64,000 nt of DNA, from positions 4,712,001 through 4,776,000 of the forward strand of contig NZ_CP080377.1 in assembly GCF_019443505.1 (NCBI RefSeq), given 5' to 3'. The position numbers were made by a program, and so were the translations under genes. Positions 56,370 to 64,000 of this stretch are shown here, piece after piece (position 1 is the first letter of the stretch; every line of letters begins with the position of its first letter). This DNA comes from Janthinobacterium sp. PAMC25594 (GTDB lineage: Bacteria; Pseudomonadota; Gammaproteobacteria; Burkholderiales; Burkholderiaceae_D). The notes below the pieces were generated by a model. The model saw only the letters and a program-made list of their open reading frames with translations. It searched no databases and had not been told where the DNA came from.

Positions 56370-57593
56370 TTAGCGCTGCAGCCCGAACGGATCGTCGATG
56401 CTGTGCGCCGGCTGCGTGAACCAGCGCGGACCGTCTTGCGTCATGTAGAAATGGTCTTCGTGGCGGATGCCGAATTCGCCGGGGATGCAGATCATCGGCT
56501 CGTTCGAGAAGCACATGCCCACGTCGAGCGGCGTCGTGTCGTTGCCCACCAGGTAAGGCCATTCGTGGATATCGAGGCCGATGCCGTGGCCGGTGCGGTG
56601 CGGCAGGCCCGGCAGCTTGTAGCCGGGGCCGAAGCCGTCTGCCTCCAGCGACACGCGCGCGGCGCGGTCCACGTCGCCGCACGGTACGCCCAACTGGGCA
56701 GCGGCGAATGCGGCTGCCTGGGCCGCCTTTTCGCTGTTCCACACGCTGCGCTGGCGTTCGCTGATGGCCCCAAACACGTAAGTGCGCGTGATGTCGGAGA
56801 TGTAGTTCATCACCTGGCAACCCGTGTCGATCAACACCGTGTCGCCCGGCTTCAAGGTCTGCACATAGTTGACGCCATGCGGGTAGGCGGTCGCTTCGCC
56901 GAACAGCACGATGCAAAAATACGAGCGTGGCGCTCCCACCTTGCGGTGCGCGCGCTGGATGAATTCCTCCACTTCCACCGTCGTGATGCCTTCGACCAGC
57001 ATGCTGGCCGTGGCCACGTGCACGGCCAGGGTCATGTCCATCACGCGCTGCATCAGGGCGATTTCGGCGGCTGATTTGCGGCTGCGGCAGTACGCCGTGA
57101 CGGCGCGTGCGTTTTCCAGCGCGTAGCCGGGAGCCAGCGGCTGGATGCCGTCATAGATGAAGAAGGCGGCGCTTTCGCAGATGCCCACGCGCGGCGGCGC
57201 AGCCACATCCTGGGCTATCCCCATGCGCGCCAGCACGTCGACGAACAGCTGGTACGGGCTTTCATGCTCTTCCCAGCAATTGACCTTGCCCTCGATGAGC
57301 ATGAAGCCCGTCAAGGTGCTTTCCTCGAAGGCTGGGGCAATGTATTCGATCTCGCCGCTGGCCGGCAGGATGGCGCCCACCATGCGTTCGCTGGCATACC
57401 ATTTGGTACCCGTGAAATAGGTGAGGTTGGCGCCCGCGTTCAGGTAGATCGCGGTGATGCCCTGGTCGCGCATGAACGCTTGCGCCCTGGCGATACGTTG
57501 CGCATGTTCGGCCTTGCCGATGGCGACCATGCCGCCCGTCATGTCCGACAACGATGCCAATGCCTGTTCGATGGAAGTGCCACCTATGCTCAT
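56370..57593 (-). CDS. M24-family metallopeptidase (Xaa-Pro peptidase-like)
   Basis: The 407-residue protein has an N-terminal creatinase-like domain (about 1-170) and a C-terminal 'pita-bread' metallopeptidase domain. The five metal ligands are visible: Asp in DTVLIDTGC (about 258), Asp in ISDITRTYVFG (about 269), His in RTGHGIGLD (about 335), Glu in FSNEPMICIPG (about 366), and Glu in IRHEDHFYMT (about 381). It may be a Xaa-Pro dipeptidase or aminopeptidase acting in the cytoplasm; related proteins are creatinases, so the substrate is not certain. It is the only minus gene between the porin cassette and the secretion operon. Confidence 0.9.
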   Translation of the reverse strand: MSIGGTSIEQALASLSDMTGGMVAIGKAEHAQRIARAQAFMRDQGITAIYLNAGANLTYFTGTKWYASERMVGAILPASGEIEYIAPAFEESTLTGFMLIEGKVNCWEEHESPYQLFVDVLARMGIAQDVAAPPRVGICESAAFFIYDGIQPLAPGYALENARAVTAYCRSRKSAAEIALMQRVMDMTLAVHVATASMLVEGITTVEVEEFIQRAHRKVGAPRSYFCIVLFGEATAYPHGVNYVQTLKPGDTVLIDTGCQVMNYISDITRTYVFGAISERQRSVWNSEKAAQAAAFAAAQLGVPCGDVDRAARVSLEADGFGPGYKLPGLPHRTGHGIGLDIHEWPYLVGNDTTPLDVGMCFSNEPMICIPGEFGIRHEDHFYMTQDGPRWFTQPAHSIDDPFGLQR

Positions 57594-57638
57594 GCCTGCT
57601 CCTTTGTTCGATGCGTGATACGGAAAGGACGCATGATA

Positions 57639-58175
57639 TCAGTTTGCGCCTTTCGGCTTGAGTCCCGGCGCGCCGCCAGCGGCATCGGGCTGGGCCAGCA
57701 TCAGGTCGTGCGGATAGGTAAAATGCCAGTCCGCGTAGCGCTGCTTGCGGCGCAGGCTGGCATCTTCGTCGAGGAAGTTGTCCTGCTTGATGGGGATCTG
57801 CGGCGAGAGCGAATGGATGCCGACGATGCGTCCCTCCTGCCGCAGCACGCCCCACTCTGCCTTCCCAGTGACCGGGTCCGCATACAGGCGGCGCAAGTGC
57901 CGCCGGGCGTTGGCAAAGCGCGGATCGCGCAGCAGCTCCTGCAACGTCAAGGGGTAGCGGGGCCGCCCGTCGCCCGGCGTGCTGTCGTAGTAACGGCCCA
58001 GCGCATTGCGGAATTCATGGCCGATGAACAGCAGCTCGCGCTCCTTCTCGCGCCGCGCGGCCGTGGCATGCAATTCGCTGGCCAACACCAGGCCGACACC
58101 CATGAAGGCCACCAGCATCAGGGTCCAGATATACGCGAAGCCCCGCGCGCGGCGTCGAAAACTAGAGCTGCTCAA
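57639..58175 (-). CDS. Pseudopilin lacking Glu5 (third pseudopilin of the operon)
   Basis: The 178-residue product begins at TTG 58175, which overlaps the previous gene by 14 nt; no better start is seen. After a basic leader (RRRARG) comes the hydrophobic helix FAYIWTLMLVAFMGVGLVLA. The position equivalent to pilin Glu5 is Trp, not Glu, as in GspK-like tip proteins, which also lack it. The remainder is polar, with EKERELLFIGHEFRNAL and conserved DPVTG and WGV segments that I recall from 'type II secretory pathway pseudopilin PulG-like' proteins. It may cap the pseudopilus. The start and length are uncertain. Confidence 0.7.
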   Translation of the reverse strand: MSSSSFRRRARGFAYIWTLMLVAFMGVGLVLASELHATAARREKERELLFIGHEFRNALGRYYDSTPGDGRPRYPLTLQELLRDPRFANARRHLRRLYADPVTGKAEWGVLRQEGRIVGIHSLSPQIPIKQDNFLDEDASLRRKQRYADWHFTYPHDLMLAQPDAAGGAPGLKPKGAN

Positions 58176-58551
58176 AGGGGATGCCCTCGCGCGTCTTGCC
58201 CTTGGCGCCGCTGCGCACGTCGGCCACGCCGCTGATCTCGCCATTCGGAGAAGGGATCAACTGCCAGGTGGCGGCGGACTCCGTGACGGGGTCCAGCGGT
58301 ACGCTGCGGAAGTAATGGTGGGTCACGAGGTCGGCCAGCGCGGCCGGATATTCTCCCTTGTCGGCGTAGTATTTATCGAGGCCGCTCCTGAGCACTTGCA
58401 GGTTTTCCTTCAGCGCGACTTCCTTTGATTTTTCCACCGAGCCGAAATAGCGGGGAATGGCAATCGTCAGCAGCAGCGAGATGATCGCCAGCACCACCAG
58501 CAATTCGACCAGGGTAAAACCGCGGCGCGGAGTAGAGCAGGGCATCGACAT
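58162..58551 (-). CDS. GspG-like pseudopilin (second pseudopilin)
   Basis: From ATG 58551 the product has 129 residues. The AAGGA site lies 6 nt upstream, and the ATG overlaps the previous stop by 1 nt (TGATG). It has a short basic leader ending RRG, followed by the prepilin-peptidase site G-FTLVE with Glu5 and a hydrophobic helix (LLVVLAIISLLLTIAIP). The C-terminal region contains KENLQVLRSGLDKYYADKGEYP, the GspG-type sequence with DPVT. It is probably the major pseudopilin or a GspG homologue. Confidence 0.88.
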   Translation of the reverse strand: MSMPCSTPRRGFTLVELLVVLAIISLLLTIAIPRYFGSVEKSKEVALKENLQVLRSGLDKYYADKGEYPAALADLVTHHYFRSVPLDPVTESAATWQLIPSPNGEISGVADVRSGAKGKTREGIPFEQL

Positions 58552-59021
58552 CACCATTCCTTGAGCGGCACGCCGTTCAGGCCCACCTTGGTCGAGCGCG
58601 AGGCGACGTCGAATACGTCCTCGCCTTCGCTGGGATTGTCTGGCGGCGAGGCATAGGCGCGCTTGCTCCAACTGTCGGCGGCGCTGCCTTCTTCCCTGGG
58701 CTGGAATGGGTCGCGCGGCAGGCGGCGCAAAAAATAGATGTTCTGCTTCGAGGGACTGCGCTGGTCGGGCACGCCCTCGACCAGTTCCTCAAGTTTTTTC
58801 GGATAGCCGGAGGCGCCCAGCGACAGCTTGATGCGGCCATTGTCCGAGGCGCGCTTGTAGGTATCGATGGCTTCGCGTATCTCGATCAGGGCGCTGCGCA
58901 ATTCCTGCTCCTTCGCCCGTTGCAAGGCCACCTGCGCCATCGGCACGGCCACCGTGGCCAGGGTCGCCATGATGGCCAGGGTGATCATCAGTTCGATGAA
59001 GGTAAAGCCTTTATGCTTCAC
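58551..59021 (-). CDS. GspG-like pseudopilin (first pseudopilin)
   Basis: This 156-residue prepilin has a very short leader (MKHKG) followed by FTFIE and the hydrophobic helix LMITLAIMATLATVAVPM. The Glu at position 5 is kept, so it can be processed by a type IV prepilin peptidase. The globular part has IREAIDTYKRASDNGRI and FLRRLPRDPFQPRE. It overlaps the secretin gene by 4 nt and the second pseudopilin by 1 nt, so the proteins are made in fixed proportion. Confidence 0.88.
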   Translation of the reverse strand: MKHKGFTFIELMITLAIMATLATVAVPMAQVALQRAKEQELRSALIEIREAIDTYKRASDNGRIKLSLGASGYPKKLEELVEGVPDQRSPSKQNIYFLRRLPRDPFQPREEGSAADSWSKRAYASPPDNPSEGEDVFDVASRSTKVGLNGVPLKEW

Positions 59022-60907
59022 TGGCCACCTTTGCTTGTCTTGTCGGCGGCGGGCGCCTCGTCGCCGCCCGTCATGGGCGAGCCGGTGCGCGGCGCGGCCT
59101 GCTCTGGCGTGACGATGGCGTCAAGCGTACCGCCGACGCTGGCGCGGCCGCCCACGGATGCCTCGGTGCCCGAGTTGAACTCGGCCGTCATCAGGTCCGG
59201 GCGGCGGATGCTGCGCAGCAGGCGCGGCGTGATCGACAGCACGATCTCGCTGCGCATGGCGTCGTCCTTCTGGCTGCCGAACAGACGGTTTAACACGGGC
59301 AGCTCGCCCACGCCGGGCACTTTGTTGGCCGTGCCCCGGTCTTCGTCGCTGATCAGGCCTGCCAGCACCTGCGTCTCGCCATCCTTCAGGCGCAGCACGG
59401 TGGAAGCGCTGCGCGTGCCGATCTGGTAAGCCTGCGTGCCCGTTTTGCTGATCACTTCCTTGACGACGTTCGACACTTCCAGGTTGATCTTGATGGCCAC
59501 CTCGTCGTCCAGGTAGACGTTCGGCTCCACGTCGAGCTTCAGTCCCACCTCGATGTAGTTGACGCTGTCGGAACTGACGCCGTTGTTCGTCGTGACGGTA
59601 ATGACGGGCACGCGGTCGCCGATGAGGATCTTGGCCTTTTCCTTGTTGCGTACGCGGATGCGCGGGTTGGCGAGGATATTGCTGTCGCTATCGGTCTTGT
59701 TGGCGTTCAGGGTGACGCCGCCGATGCCCAGGTTGATATTGTCGCCATTGATGCGGTGCAGGTCGGCCACCTTCAGGCCACCCAAGCCGCTGCCGATGCC
59801 GGCCAGTGTCAGGTTGGCCTGGTCCGGCCAGCGCACGCCCAGTTCCATCAGGCGCGTGCGCTTGACTTCCAGAACCTCCACTTCCAGCATCACTTCCGGG
59901 TCGGCCAGGTCCTGCACGTTGATGATGCGCTCGGCCATGCGCACCATTTCCGGCGTATCGCGCAGCATGATGATGCCCAGGCGCTCATCGGTGACGACGT
60001 CCTTGGCCTTGAGCAGGGTCTTGATGGAAAACGCCACCGTCTTGACGTCCGCGTTGGCGAGGAAAAAAGTGCGTACGACCAGTTGCTGGTAATCCTTCAC
60101 CTTTTGCGGCGTGTTCGGGTAGATCGTGATCGACTTGTCGCTGGTGACGCTTTGCTCCAGCTGGTTGGCGCCCAGCAGCATGGCAATCGCCTCTTTGATG
60201 CTGGTGTCGCGCACGGAAATGGTGGCGCGCAGGGCGGGGTCGACTTCCTTGTCGAAGACGAAGTTCAGTCCCGACACCTTGCTGATGAAGTCGAACACGG
60301 AGCGCAGGGGCGCGTCGCGAAATTCGAGGGTCACGGGTTTGCGGTAGGCGGCCGCCAGCTTGCCGCCGGCCGGCCGGCTTTTGGCCTGCTCGTCGCCGAT
60401 GCGGCTTTTCAGGGCCAGCGCCTCGCGCTGTGCGGGACGCTCTTGCAGCACCTGGCGCAAGGCTTCCTGCGCTTGCGCGACATTCGCTTCGCCGCCGCGC
60501 TGGTAGCTGGCCTGCGCTTCCTGCACCAGCTTGCGGTGCCGTTCATCCTGCGCCACGCCGGCCAGGCCACGCTGTGCCACGTCGTTGCTGGCGTCCAGCG
60601 CCAGCGCCTGCTGGTACAGCGCTTGTGCTTCGGGCAGCTTGCCCTGCTGGCGCAGCGCCTCGGCGCGGCCATTGAGGTTGTTCAGCGCGCGCATCCGGCC
60701 ATTCGTGACGGCGATGCGGTACTTGGCGTTGGTCGGTTCGGCCTGCGCCGCCTGCTCCAGCAAGGCCAGGCCCTGTTCCGTGCGGCCCGCGCCCAGCATG
60801 GCCTGGCCATCGTTGTAGGCCTGGTTGCCGGCGCAGGCGGCCAGCAGGGACAGCACCGGGAGCAGGGTGAGGATAGTACGAGACATACGTGCGGCGCGTC
60901 GTTTCAA
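59018..60907 (-). CDS. TPR-containing secretin (GspD/MshL-like)
   Basis: The 629-residue outer-membrane secretin begins at TTG 60907, which overlaps the previous stop by 4 nt and has AGGGGA about 7 nt upstream; ATG 60886 would shorten it by seven residues. It has a lipoprotein signal with LLAACAG, so it may be self-anchoring without a pilotin. Residues ~30-165 are TPR-like repeats, which ordinary GspD lacks. A short N0-type domain (about 190-260; EFRDAPLRSVFDFISKVSGL), an N1-like domain, and the secretin core follow (VPVITVTTNNGVS, VLAGLISDEDRG, and VPGVGELPVLNRLFGS). It forms the outer ring of the machine. Confidence 0.92.
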   Translation of the reverse strand: MKRRAARMSRTILTLLPVLSLLAACAGNQAYNDGQAMLGAGRTEQGLALLEQAAQAEPTNAKYRIAVTNGRMRALNNLNGRAEALRQQGKLPEAQALYQQALALDASNDVAQRGLAGVAQDERHRKLVQEAQASYQRGGEANVAQAQEALRQVLQERPAQREALALKSRIGDEQAKSRPAGGKLAAAYRKPVTLEFRDAPLRSVFDFISKVSGLNFVFDKEVDPALRATISVRDTSIKEAIAMLLGANQLEQSVTSDKSITIYPNTPQKVKDYQQLVVRTFFLANADVKTVAFSIKTLLKAKDVVTDERLGIIMLRDTPEMVRMAERIINVQDLADPEVMLEVEVLEVKRTRLMELGVRWPDQANLTLAGIGSGLGGLKVADLHRINGDNINLGIGGVTLNANKTDSDSNILANPRIRVRNKEKAKILIGDRVPVITVTTNNGVSSDSVNYIEVGLKLDVEPNVYLDDEVAIKINLEVSNVVKEVISKTGTQAYQIGTRSASTVLRLKDGETQVLAGLISDEDRGTANKVPGVGELPVLNRLFGSQKDDAMRSEIVLSITPRLLRSIRRPDLMTAEFNSGTEASVGGRASVGGTLDAIVTPEQAAPRTGSPMTGGDEAPAADKTSKGGQ

Positions 60908-61440
60908 TTGAGGTCCCCTACGGCGAGTGTCTGTTTCAGGTTGAGCGGCAGATAGGTAAATTGCAGGGCGCCCTGCACCACGCCATCGAAGCGGTAGCGC
61001 TCTTCCAGTGTATCGCCGGGCCGCGCCACCACGTTGCGTTCGCCCGCCTGCAGGAAGTAGGCGGCCTTGCCTTCGTCGACAAAGCGGCCAAGGAATTGAA
61101 AGGGCAGCGGTGGCGGCGCGTTCGCGTCGACGTCGGCGACAGTGCGCGTGGCCTGCGCGGCCTGCTGGTCGAGCATGATCTTTTTCGGCGTCTCCGGTTG
61201 CCAGCTTTGCTTGGCGAACAGGGTGGCCGCTTCCTCGTCTTCCAGCGCCCGGCGCGGATGGATGGCCAGCGCGCGATTGGTCTGCGGCGCGGCGACTGCA
61301 GCGAGCGGCGCGACCGCCACCCGTTCCACCTGGCGCGGCGTGGCCGTGGCCGGCCCCACGATGCTGCCTTCATCCTCGGGGGCGAAGAGGGCGGCCAGCA
61401 AGGTCGCCACGGCGGCGCCTCCGAGTACGGCTTTTTTCAT
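60904..61440 (-). CDS. PilP/GspC-like inner-membrane protein ('secretion system X' type)
   Basis: The 178-residue protein has a hydrophobic N-terminal segment (GGAAVATLLAALFA), then a Pro/Ala-rich linker and a C-terminal beta-domain (PFQFLGRFVDEGKAAYFLQAGERNVVARPGD) like the homology regions of GspC/PilP. This domain usually contacts the N0 domain of the secretin. I recall databases naming such proteins 'secretion system X translation initiation factor', a name that has no support in the sequence. It overlaps the flanking genes by 4 nt on each side. Confidence 0.75.
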   Translation of the reverse strand: MKKAVLGGAAVATLLAALFAPEDEGSIVGPATATPRQVERVAVAPLAAVAAPQTNRALAIHPRRALEDEEAATLFAKQSWQPETPKKIMLDQQAAQATRTVADVDANAPPPLPFQFLGRFVDEGKAAYFLQAGERNVVARPGDTLEERYRFDGVVQGALQFTYLPLNLKQTLAVGDLN

Positions 61441-62057
61441 CGGCGTACCTCCGCCTTTTTCACCAGCAGGATGAACTGGATGCGCGCGTCGATCTCGCCC
61501 GCTTCGATCTGCTCGCGCTTGAAGAGGACGGAGTCGAGCGTCAGCGTGGGCAGCGTCTGCAGGGCGTCGACGATAAAGGTTTGCAGCTGCGCGTATTCGG
61601 CCTTCACGGGCAGGGTGATCTGGTAGCGCAAAAAGGCCGTGTTACCGTCTTCCTGCGGCTTGTAGTCGGCCTTGGCAAGGGTGACGCCGCTCTTTTGCGC
61701 CACTTCCAGCAAGGCCTTCAACTGCTCGGGAATGCTGTCATGCGCGGGCAGGTAGGCGTGAAAGGCGGCCAGGCTGTCGGCATCGGCATCGAGTGTGACG
61801 GCGGCCGACGGCAGCGCCGACTGTCTGGCAGCAGCGGCCAGTTGTGCCGTCAATTGCTGCTGGTGTGCGGCCAGCGCGTCGCCTTGCTGCACGGCGAAGG
61901 CGGCCAGCGCCAGGCAGGCCGCACCGATGGCGCTGGGCCAGCCCAGGGTATGCCACAGACGCGCCGCTTCCCATGCCAGGCGCGGCGGCAGGCGCAGCTG
62001 CGGGCGCGGGCGGGCCGCGGGCGCGCTGGCTTTTAGTGCCGGTTTTATTGCCGCCAT
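61437..62057 (-). CDS. PilO/GspM-like inner-membrane protein
   Basis: From ATG 62057 the product has 206 residues: a basic cytoplasmic N-terminus, one span (GWPSAIGAACLALAAFAV, about 39-56), then a coiled-coil and a ferredoxin-like fold (LLEVAQKSGVTLAKADYKP and RYQITLPVKAEYAQLQTFIVDAL). This is the PilO arrangement, and PilO-like proteins join PilN in the inner-membrane platform. It overlaps the PilN-like gene by 13 nt and the PilP-like gene by 4 nt. Confidence 0.82.
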   Translation of the reverse strand: MAAIKPALKASAPAARPRPQLRLPPRLAWEAARLWHTLGWPSAIGAACLALAAFAVQQGDALAAHQQQLTAQLAAAARQSALPSAAVTLDADADSLAAFHAYLPAHDSIPEQLKALLEVAQKSGVTLAKADYKPQEDGNTAFLRYQITLPVKAEYAQLQTFIVDALQTLPTLTLDSVLFKREQIEAGEIDARIQFILLVKKAEVRR

Positions 62058-62587
62058 TGCGCCTCCAGCTGAAAACGGTAAGGGTGTTCGGGGGCGTTGG
62101 CGTGCATCTCGTGCTTGAGCAGATACACGGAGCTGAACATGGGCTGCTGGTTCAGGAAGGCCAGGTAGTTGAGCATGTCCTGCGGCGTTTCCGCTTCGGC
62201 GGCGATTTTCAGCACGCTGGCGCCATCCTGTCCCTGCTGCGCGTTCAGGTCCAGCCCCAAGAGGGCCACGCGCACGTCGCGCGGCGCCTGCACCGTCCTG
62301 ACCAGGCGCGTGATGGGCAGGTTGAGCTGGCGCACGGCGGCGGCCACCTGTTTCAGTTCGAGGTCGCGCTCGCGCTGCTGGCTTGCCGAAAGGGGCGCGC
62401 GCACGGGACGCGCGGGCTGCAGCTGCGCCAGTTGGGCTTCCAGGCGCCGCATTTCCTGCGCCTGCACCAGCCAGTACACGGCGGCCGGCAGCAGCATCAG
62501 GCTGCCCGCCAGGCACAGGGCCAGGCGCCAGCCCTTGAAGGTCTGCCTTGCTCCGGGCGGCAGGAATTCCAGGCGGCTCAGGCCCAT
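62045..62587 (-). CDS. PilN-like inner-membrane protein
   Basis: From ATG 62587 the product has 180 residues. The N-terminus (MGLSRLEFLPPG) resembles the PilN motif that docks to PilM. It is followed by a span (GWRLALCLAGSLMLLPAAVYWLV, about 19-41), a coiled-coil, and a ferredoxin-like periplasmic domain with VLKIAAEAETPQDMLNYLAFLN. It overlaps the PilM-like gene by 10 nt, as expected for a coupled pair. Confidence 0.82.
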   Translation of the reverse strand: MGLSRLEFLPPGARQTFKGWRLALCLAGSLMLLPAAVYWLVQAQEMRRLEAQLAQLQPARPVRAPLSASQQRERDLELKQVAAAVRQLNLPITRLVRTVQAPRDVRVALLGLDLNAQQGQDGASVLKIAAEAETPQDMLNYLAFLNQQPMFSSVYLLKHEMHANAPEHPYRFQLEAQWRQ

Positions 62588-63366
62588 GCGGCCTCCCGCA
62601 TCAGGTGGGCGGCGCCGGCCACGGGAACGGGCTGGAAGCGCCCAGTCAGATCCTCCTGCGGCACGCCGCTCAAGTCGATCAGCGTCACGTGTTCGATGGC
62701 GTCGAGCTGCGGCGCGCGCAAGTTCCAGCGCCGCCACGCGCTATCCAGTTCCTCGCCCCAGGCGGCGCCGCAGGACTGGCTGTGCAGGGCCGTGATGCGC
62801 CCGCCGCTGCTTGTCGCCAGCAGCAGCCGTCCCGCTTCCACCAGGGCGAAGGCGGCAGGTTTGCTACCGGCGATGCTGCGCCAGGCCGGTCCGACGATGG
62901 GTTCGATGGACAGGCAGCGCCGGCCATGCGCGGCCGCCGCATCCTGCACGCCTTGCAGCAGGGCCGCATCGATGCCGCAGGCCAGGCGCGGCTTGCCGTA
63001 AGGCGCATCGTCGGTCGCCAGGCGCCAGGCGCGCGCGCCATCGCCATACACGGCAGCGAACTGGCTATGCAGGAAGCGCTGTGCGCTGGTTTGGTCGAGC
63101 AAGGCGCCGCTCCACGGCAGCATCAGCATGGCGCACCAGCGGCTGGCCAGGCTGACGGCGAGCGGCAGTTTTTTGCCGCCATCCTGTTCGAGCCAGCCGC
63201 GCAGGGCGCCCAGCGCCACTTCCCAGCTGGCGTCGGGGTTCAGGATCGGCAGGTGGAAGGCGCTGTCGGGCAAGGGACGGCCGGCGCGGCGCAGCACGCC
63301 GTCCAATCCGTGCGGCGCCAGGTGCAGGCACACGGTGGCGCGGGTAACGCGTTCAATAAGTGACAC
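62578..63366 (-). CDS. PilM/GspL-like cytoplasmic protein
   Basis: The 262-residue protein begins at GTG 63366, which overlaps the ATPase gene by 14 nt. It has no membrane span, unlike GspL, and resembles the actin-like fold of PilM or the cytoplasmic part of GspL (VTRATVCLHLAPHGLDGVL, and SIEPIVGPAWRSIAGSKPAAFALVEAGRLLLATSSGG as strand-turn pairs). The call rests mainly on its position between the ATPase and PilN-like genes. It would link the ATPase to the membrane platform. Confidence 0.68.
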   Translation of the reverse strand: MSLIERVTRATVCLHLAPHGLDGVLRRAGRPLPDSAFHLPILNPDASWEVALGALRGWLEQDGGKKLPLAVSLASRWCAMLMLPWSGALLDQTSAQRFLHSQFAAVYGDGARAWRLATDDAPYGKPRLACGIDAALLQGVQDAAAAHGRRCLSIEPIVGPAWRSIAGSKPAAFALVEAGRLLLATSSGGRITALHSQSCGAAWGEELDSAWRRWNLRAPQLDAIEHVTLIDLSGVPQEDLTGRFQPVPVAGAAHLMREAAWA

Positions 63367-64000
63367 GATTGAGCTCCGCTAAAGTGGTTTCACCGCGCCG
63401 CACCAGGTCCAGGCCCGCTTCGCGCGCCAGGCGAAAACCGTTGCGCGCCGCTTCTTCCTTCATCTGGCTCAGGGGCGCGCGCGTGCAGATCATTTCGCGC
63501 ATGGCATCGCTGAGCATCAGCACTTCGGCAACGGCCTTGCGGCCCTTGTAGCCGGTGCCGCGGCAATGGCCGCAGCCCTTGCCGGCCATGAATTGCCAGT
63601 CCTGCACCTGATGCAGGGCCAGGCCGCTGTCGCGCAATTGCTGCGCATCGGCCAGCACTTCGGCACTGGCGTCGACGGCGCAATGGACGCAATTGAGGCG
63701 CAGCAGGCGCTGCGCCACGATGCCGTTCAGGGCCGCCGCAAAGCTGTAGGCATCGACGCCCATGTGCAGGAAGCGGCCCACCACATCGAACACATTATTC
63801 GCGTGCACGGTGGTAAATACCAGGTGGCCCGTGAGCGCCGCTTGCACGGCGATCTGCGCCGTTTCGTCGTCGCGGATTTCGCCGATCATGATCTTGTCGG
63901 GATCGTGGCGCAGGATGGAGCGCAGGCCGCGCGCGAACGTCAGTCCCTTTTTTTCATTGACGGGAATTTGCAGCACGCGCGGCAAGCGGTATTCGACGGG
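63353..64000 (-). CDS. GspE/PilB-type assembly ATPase, C-terminal part (cut by window end)
   Basis: Only the last ~215 residues lie in the window; the frame is open to the right edge. Visible motifs are PVEYRLPRVLQ, the Asp-box-like RSILRHDPDKIMIGEIRDDETAQIA, the His-box-like GHLVFTTVHANN, and a four-cysteine zinc motif (CVHC and CGHCRGTG) followed by GYKGRKAVAEVL. Walker A lies outside. This is the hexameric ATPase that powers the pseudopilus. A GspF-type platform protein was not found in the window and may lie further right. Confidence 0.93.
   Translation of the reverse strand, partial: PVEYRLPRVLQIPVNEKKGLTFARGLRSILRHDPDKIMIGEIRDDETAQIAVQAALTGHLVFTTVHANNVFDVVGRFLHMGVDAYSFAAALNGIVAQRLLRLNCVHCAVDASAEVLADAQQLRDSGLALHQVQDWQFMAGKGCGHCRGTGYKGRKAVAEVLMLSDAMREMICTRAPLSQMKEEAARNGFRLAREAGLDLVRRGETTLAELNRVTY

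Overview
The window is chromosomal DNA from a GC-rich Gram-negative bacterium. It is most likely a betaproteobacterium of the Oxalobacteraceae (Janthinobacterium/Massilia/Duganella type). That placement is an inference from the gene families: a DUF2863-type protein, YjgA/DarP, a Mpo1/YGL010w-type membrane protein, many 4-helix-bundle chemoreceptors, a PaaX-linked phenylacetate cluster and a 'secretion system X'-like pseudopilus operon. Composition is even, and I see no prophage, insertion sequence, integrase, CRISPR array, tRNA or rRNA. Nearly all of the window is coding.

Region 1 (1-10.9 kb) is histidine catabolism. A GNAT tail and an exported amidohydrolase lead into hutU-hutH-hutG-hutF-hutD-hutI. 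The enzymes give the five-step route: histidine to urocanate, imidazolone propionate, formiminoglutamate, formylglutamate, then glutamate. The promoter carries a HutC-type operator exactly between its -35 and -10 boxes; no hutC is present. The hutI frame runs without a stop into an osmoprotectant-type ABC binding protein/permease.

Region 2 (10.9-35.5 kb) is mixed housekeeping and sensory DNA. It includes three very small genes (59, 45 and 38 codons), a GNAT and EamA exporter pair, a glycine-zipper lipoprotein, and two DNA glycosylases of unrelated folds. It also has an HDOD protein, a soluble Cache protein with a chemoreceptor, a KamA radical-SAM aminomutase with an MFS carrier, an FAH hydrolase with a CMD protein, and an S1C protease. 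An esterase with a molybdopterin adenylyltransferase, the divergent darP/pmbA pair, a second chemoreceptor with a CheR-tether-like tail, and an M14 carboxypeptidase complete it.

Region 3 (34.6-52.6 kb) is aerobic phenylacetate catabolism. Divergent paaX faces paaABCDE (ring epoxidase), paaG, paaH, paaI, paaK and a paaJ/pcaF thiolase. These are followed by a complete branched-chain-type ABC transporter, probably the phenylacetate importer, and then paaY and paaZ. Together they activate phenylacetate to its CoA ester, epoxidise and isomerise the ring, open it and run beta-oxidation. paaF is not in the window.

Region 4 (52.6-56.3 kb) is a porin / small PstS-like periplasmic protein / chemoreceptor cassette behind a 413-bp leader that can fold into a branched RNA. 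It looks like an uptake-and-sensing unit.

Region 5 (56.4-64 kb, minus strand) holds an M24 peptidase and a tightly overlapping operon for a non-canonical type II secretion/type IV pilus-like machine: GspE-type ATPase (cut by the window end), PilM/GspL-, PilN-, PilO- and PilP-like proteins, a TPR-secretin and three pseudopilins. Together with the hutI fusion and the porin/PstS/MCP cassette, it is the best candidate for an under-described system.

Two families of short intergenic palindromes are scattered through the window. One copy has become the 3' end of a chemoreceptor gene.
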